Of a DNA stretch of 55,000 nucleotides, positions 50,942-55,000 are shown one piece after another. A model generated the notes under the pieces. That model saw only the letters and a program-made list of their open reading frames with translations, made no database searches and was not told the origin of the DNA. Position 1 is the first letter of the stretch. Each line of letters opens with the position of its first letter. The stretch is taken from contig JASHOA010000040.1 of NCBI GenBank assembly GCA_030041375.1, positions 1 to 55,000 on the forward strand. Reading direction: 5' to 3'. A program made the translations under genes and the position numbers. The stretch comes from Acetobacteraceae bacterium (GTDB taxonomy: Bacteria; Pseudomonadota; Alphaproteobacteria; Acetobacterales; Acetobacteraceae).

Positions 50942-52183
50942 TCAGCGGCGGCAGAGCCGCGCGGCGAAGAAGCCGTCCATCCCGCCCCGCTCGGGCCAGA
51001 GGCCGGGATGGGTCGAGAAAGAGCCCTCGGCGGTCAGCGCCTCGGGCATGGCGGCAAGCTCCGCTTGCGTGAACGGATCGAGCACCAGCGAAAGCCGCTC
51101 CAGGGCCGCGGCCACCCGCGCCGGCCCCTCTTCCGGCTGCAGCGAGCAGACCGCGTAGATCAGCCGCCCGCCCGGGGCGAGAAGGTGCGCCGCGGCATGG
51201 AGCAGGCGATCCTGCAAAACGGCCAGCGAGGCGATGTCGCGCGGTCTCCGCAGCCGGGCGATGTCGGGGTGGCGGCGGATGATCCCCGTGGCGCTGCACG
51301 GCGCATCCAGCAGGATCGCCGGAAATCGCTCTCCGGTCCGCCACTCGCCGGCATCCGCCGCCACCGTCTCGACTTCCAGCCGGAGGCGCCGGAGATTGGC
51401 CTTGAGGCGCGCGAGCCGCCCTTCGTCCCGCTCGACGGCAACCACATCCGCGCCCGCCGCGGCGAGTTGCGCGGTCTTGCCTCCGGGCGCCGCGCAGAGA
51501 TCGGCGACACGCTCGCCCCTCCGCGGCGCCAGCAGCCGCGCCGGGATCGCCGCCGCCGCGTCCTGCACCCAGAACTCCCCCTCGGCAAAGCCGGGAAGCT
51601 CGCTCACCCGGGTTCCGGGCGGCATGCGCACTGATGACCCCGTGGGAAGCAGGATCCCGCCCGGCGGGGCCGCCGCACCCGGCTTCAGCGTCAGGTCGAG
51701 CGGTGGCTCCTGCGCGTGCGCCGTGGCGATCGCCCGGGCGTTCGGCGACCATGCCGCCCAGAGCCACGCCGGCGTATCCAGCCTCGGGCCGTCGAACGCG
51801 TCGAGCAGAGCCGGCCCGAGCGCCGCCAGGCGCCTCAGGACGGCGTTCACCAGGCCGGCAAACGGGGCCAGCCCCTGGCTCCGGGCCAGCTCCACGGCCG
51901 TCGCGACGGCTGCGTGCGCCGCCGTCCCGAGCAGCAGCAGGCCCGCCGCACCCAGCCGGAGCACGTGCCGCACCGCCGGCGGAGGAGCGCGCCGCAGGTA
52001 CGGCTCGAGGACCGCATCGAGGCTGCCGAGGCGGCGCAGCACCGCCGCCGCCAGCCGATGCGCCGCCGCCCGATCGCTCGCCGCCATTTCCGGCAGCGCC
52101 GCCAGCGCCTCATCGAGTGGCGTGTGCCAATCCAGCACCGCCGAGACCAGCATAAACGCGCCCTCGCGGGTCGGGTCGGACAT
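50942..52183 (-). CDS. rsmB: 16S rRNA (cytosine-967-C5)-methyltransferase RsmB
   Basis: 413 residues. An N-terminal NusB-like domain ('REGAFMLVSAVLDWHTPLDE', 'HVLRLGAAGLLLLGTAAHAA') is followed by the SAM-dependent domain with 'ADLCAAPGGKTAQLAAAGAD', Cys of 'ILLDAPCSATGIIRRHPDIA' and catalytic Cys of 'LIYAVCSLQPEEG'. Both cysteines of the RsmB mechanism are present. Start at MSDPTREGAF, as the 29 in-frame codons upstream come from a simple-sequence stretch. Heads rsmB-rpe-heparinase-GT. Confidence 0.92.
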   Translation of the reverse strand: MSDPTREGAFMLVSAVLDWHTPLDEALAALPEMAASDRAAAHRLAAAVLRRLGSLDAVLEPYLRRAPPPAVRHVLRLGAAGLLLLGTAAHAAVATAVELARSQGLAPFAGLVNAVLRRLAALGPALLDAFDGPRLDTPAWLWAAWSPNARAIATAHAQEPPLDLTLKPGAAAPPGGILLPTGSSVRMPPGTRVSELPGFAEGEFWVQDAAAAIPARLLAPRRGERVADLCAAPGGKTAQLAAAGADVVAVERDEGRLARLKANLRRLRLEVETVAADAGEWRTGERFPAILLDAPCSATGIIRRHPDIARLRRPRDIASLAVLQDRLLHAAAHLLAPGGRLIYAVCSLQPEEGPARVAAALERLSLVLDPFTQAELAAMPEALTAEGSFSTHPGLWPERGGMDGFFAARLCRR

Positions 52184-52199
52184 CGGCCGCGGCACGCCC

Positions 52200-52258
52200 C
52201 CGATAGAAACCCTCCGGAGCGAAACCCCTCCGATCGAAATCCCCGGATCGAAACGTGG
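52200..52258. repeat. Imperfect 15-bp tandem microrepeat
   Basis: Four degenerate copies of a unit like CGATCGAAACCCCTC (cores GATAGAAACCC, GAGCGAAACCCC, GATCGAAATCCCC, GATCGAAACG) lie in the 79-bp gap between the MOSC stop and the rsmB start. No function is evident. Confidence 0.5.
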
Positions 52259-52262
52259 GGGG

Positions 52263-53021
52263 TCAGGCACTCATCAGCTCGATCGAGTCGCCGACCGCGA
52301 TCGGGCCGCCGGCCGTCACTTCCGCATGGATGCCGAGATCCCGATGTCCGTACGCGGCGGCAAGCTCGGCCACCGGGTTGGCGTCCCGTTCGCCGGTCGC
52401 CGGATTGACCTCGGTGGCCGGGCAGCGCGTGATCCGCTTGACGACGCGCAGCCGGACCCCGCCGGCCGCCAGTTCCGAACCCACCCATTCCAGCTCCCGC
52501 CAGGCGGGCAGGCCGCAGAAGTAGATGTTGGCCCGGAACCGCATCCGCTCCCGAGGAGCGCCGACCCGCCGCTCAAGGTCTGCCAGGCTCGCCAGGTTGA
52601 TCAGGCTGACCACTGGGTGCCTCTGGTCGCAGAAGAGATGCCCGGGCACGTAATGGAAGCGCGGCGTGCCGCGTGCCTCGGGGCCGAGGAAGCGGACCAG
52701 GAACTCTTCGACGCTGGCCCGGCCCTCGGCCGTCAATGCCTGGGCGATGCAGGCCGAGCCATCCGGGGCGCGGATGGCAAGCTGGCCGGTGCGCGGGTCG
52801 AAGCTCGCCTTGAGCCGGGCAATCGTGGCGTTCTTCATCAGGCACATGAAGTTGGATTTGGGCAGCCAGCGCGGAGCAGCCGGGTCGAAACCGGCATCTC
52901 CCTGGGCCAGCGCGAAGGCGCGGTCCCACGGGATGGCGCCACCAGCCTCCAGCCTCGTTTCCTCGATTGCCTCGGCGGTCAGACCCTTCACCGGATAGCG
53001 GTAGAGGTATTCAATGCGCAT
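52263..53021 (-). CDS. MOSC-domain protein
   Basis: 252 residues: N-terminal MOSC beta-barrel domain ('[20 protein letters not shown]', '[14 protein letters not shown]') and C-terminal MOSC domain with the conserved Cys in '[20 protein letters not shown]' and '[20 protein letters not shown]'. This is the mARC/YcbX-like two-part layout, which binds molybdenum cofactor and reduces N-hydroxylated compounds, although no C-terminal ferredoxin domain is fused. Separated from rsmB by the microrepeat; divergent from clpB. Confidence 0.85.
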   Translation of the reverse strand: MRIEYLYRYPVKGLTAEAIEETRLEAGGAIPWDRAFALAQGDAGFDPAAPRWLPKSNFMCLMKNATIARLKASFDPRTGQLAIRAPDGSACIAQALTAEGRASVEEFLVRFLGPEARGTPRFHYVPGHLFCDQRHPVVSLINLASLADLERRVGAPRERMRFRANIYFCGLPAWRELEWVGSELAAGGVRLRVVKRITRCPATEVNPATGERDANPVAELAAAYGHRDLGIHAEVTAGGPIAVGDSIELMSA

Positions 53022-53135
53022 GCGTTCACGAGCCCTTGAGGCAACGGATTCCGTCTACCATGTCCCCGGGCACAGGTCCTGCCCGGGCTGCCTTCGGGGG
53101 TCGGGTCGGGATGTCGCCTTGAAGGGACGGAACGG

Positions 53136-55000
<1,865 letters not shown>

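Overview
The window is high-GC DNA with tightly packed operons, ATGA/GTGA start-stop overlaps and mostly G-rich ribosome binding sites. Three features point to an alphaproteobacterium, most likely Rhodospirillales/Acetobacteraceae: a 1601-residue NAD-glutamate dehydrogenase, the order zapE-mdh-sucC-sucD-sucA-sucB-lpd, and an rsmB-rpe-heparinase block. That placement is inference from gene order and families; no rRNA or other phylogenetic marker was compared.

Layout. 1-136: 5' end of an IS1182-like transposase leaving the window. 205-5736 (minus): MFS permease, two DUF1254/DUF1214 secreted proteins and an HSL-type esterase. 5833-10638 (minus): NAD-glutamate dehydrogenase, divergent from a GNAT acetyltransferase. 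11499-16226 (plus): type VI secretion accessory/tip block vgrG, DUF6931-like gene, PAAR, tagH, tssJ, without sheath, baseplate or membrane-core genes in view. 16473-21964 (plus): an apparently undescribed RiPP-type peptide modification operon (see below). 22156-33984 (minus): pdxJ, pdxA, lpd, sucB, sucA, sucD, sucC, mdh and zapE, i.e. the 2-oxoglutarate-to-oxaloacetate part of the TCA cycle joined to vitamin B6 synthesis. 34290-37413: a small 2OG-Fe(II) oxygenase and a ZnuABC-type metal importer. 37678-43939 (plus): aldose epimerase, a NanE-NanK fusion and a sugar ABC importer lacking its ATPase. 44434-47522: two SDR dehydrogenases and a VOC protein, divergent from an AraC regulator. 47471-53021 (minus): glycosyltransferase, heparinase II/III-like protein, rpe, rsmB and a MOSC protein. 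53136-55000 (plus): clpB, running off the window.

The most interesting system is 16473-21964. A strong Shine-Dalgarno drives an 83-residue peptide whose core is five tandem 9-bp repeats encoding Cys-hydrophobic-Val (CIVCFVCFVCIVCLV). It is followed by a GT4 glycosyltransferase with a C-terminal PqqD-like (RiPP recognition element-like) domain, a 58-residue coupled ORF, a DUF692/MNIO multinuclear iron oxidase, its DUF2063-like partner with a second PqqD-like domain, and a HEIGH-motif metalloenzyme. All but the first are translationally coupled or nearly so. The parts fit substrate, recognition, oxidative Cys modification, possible glycosylation and possible leader cleavage or hydroxylation. 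I know of no described pathway with this exact set.

The window is also rich in intergenic repeats. A 103-bp two-hairpin BIME-like unit occurs about ten times at six loci, including four head-to-tail copies at 44015-44426, and one copy supplies the last 18 codons of the HEIGH gene. Two or three copies of a CCCCTCTCCC-type palindromic repeat and two copies of a GTGTSCCGAY-ended inverted repeat are also present.
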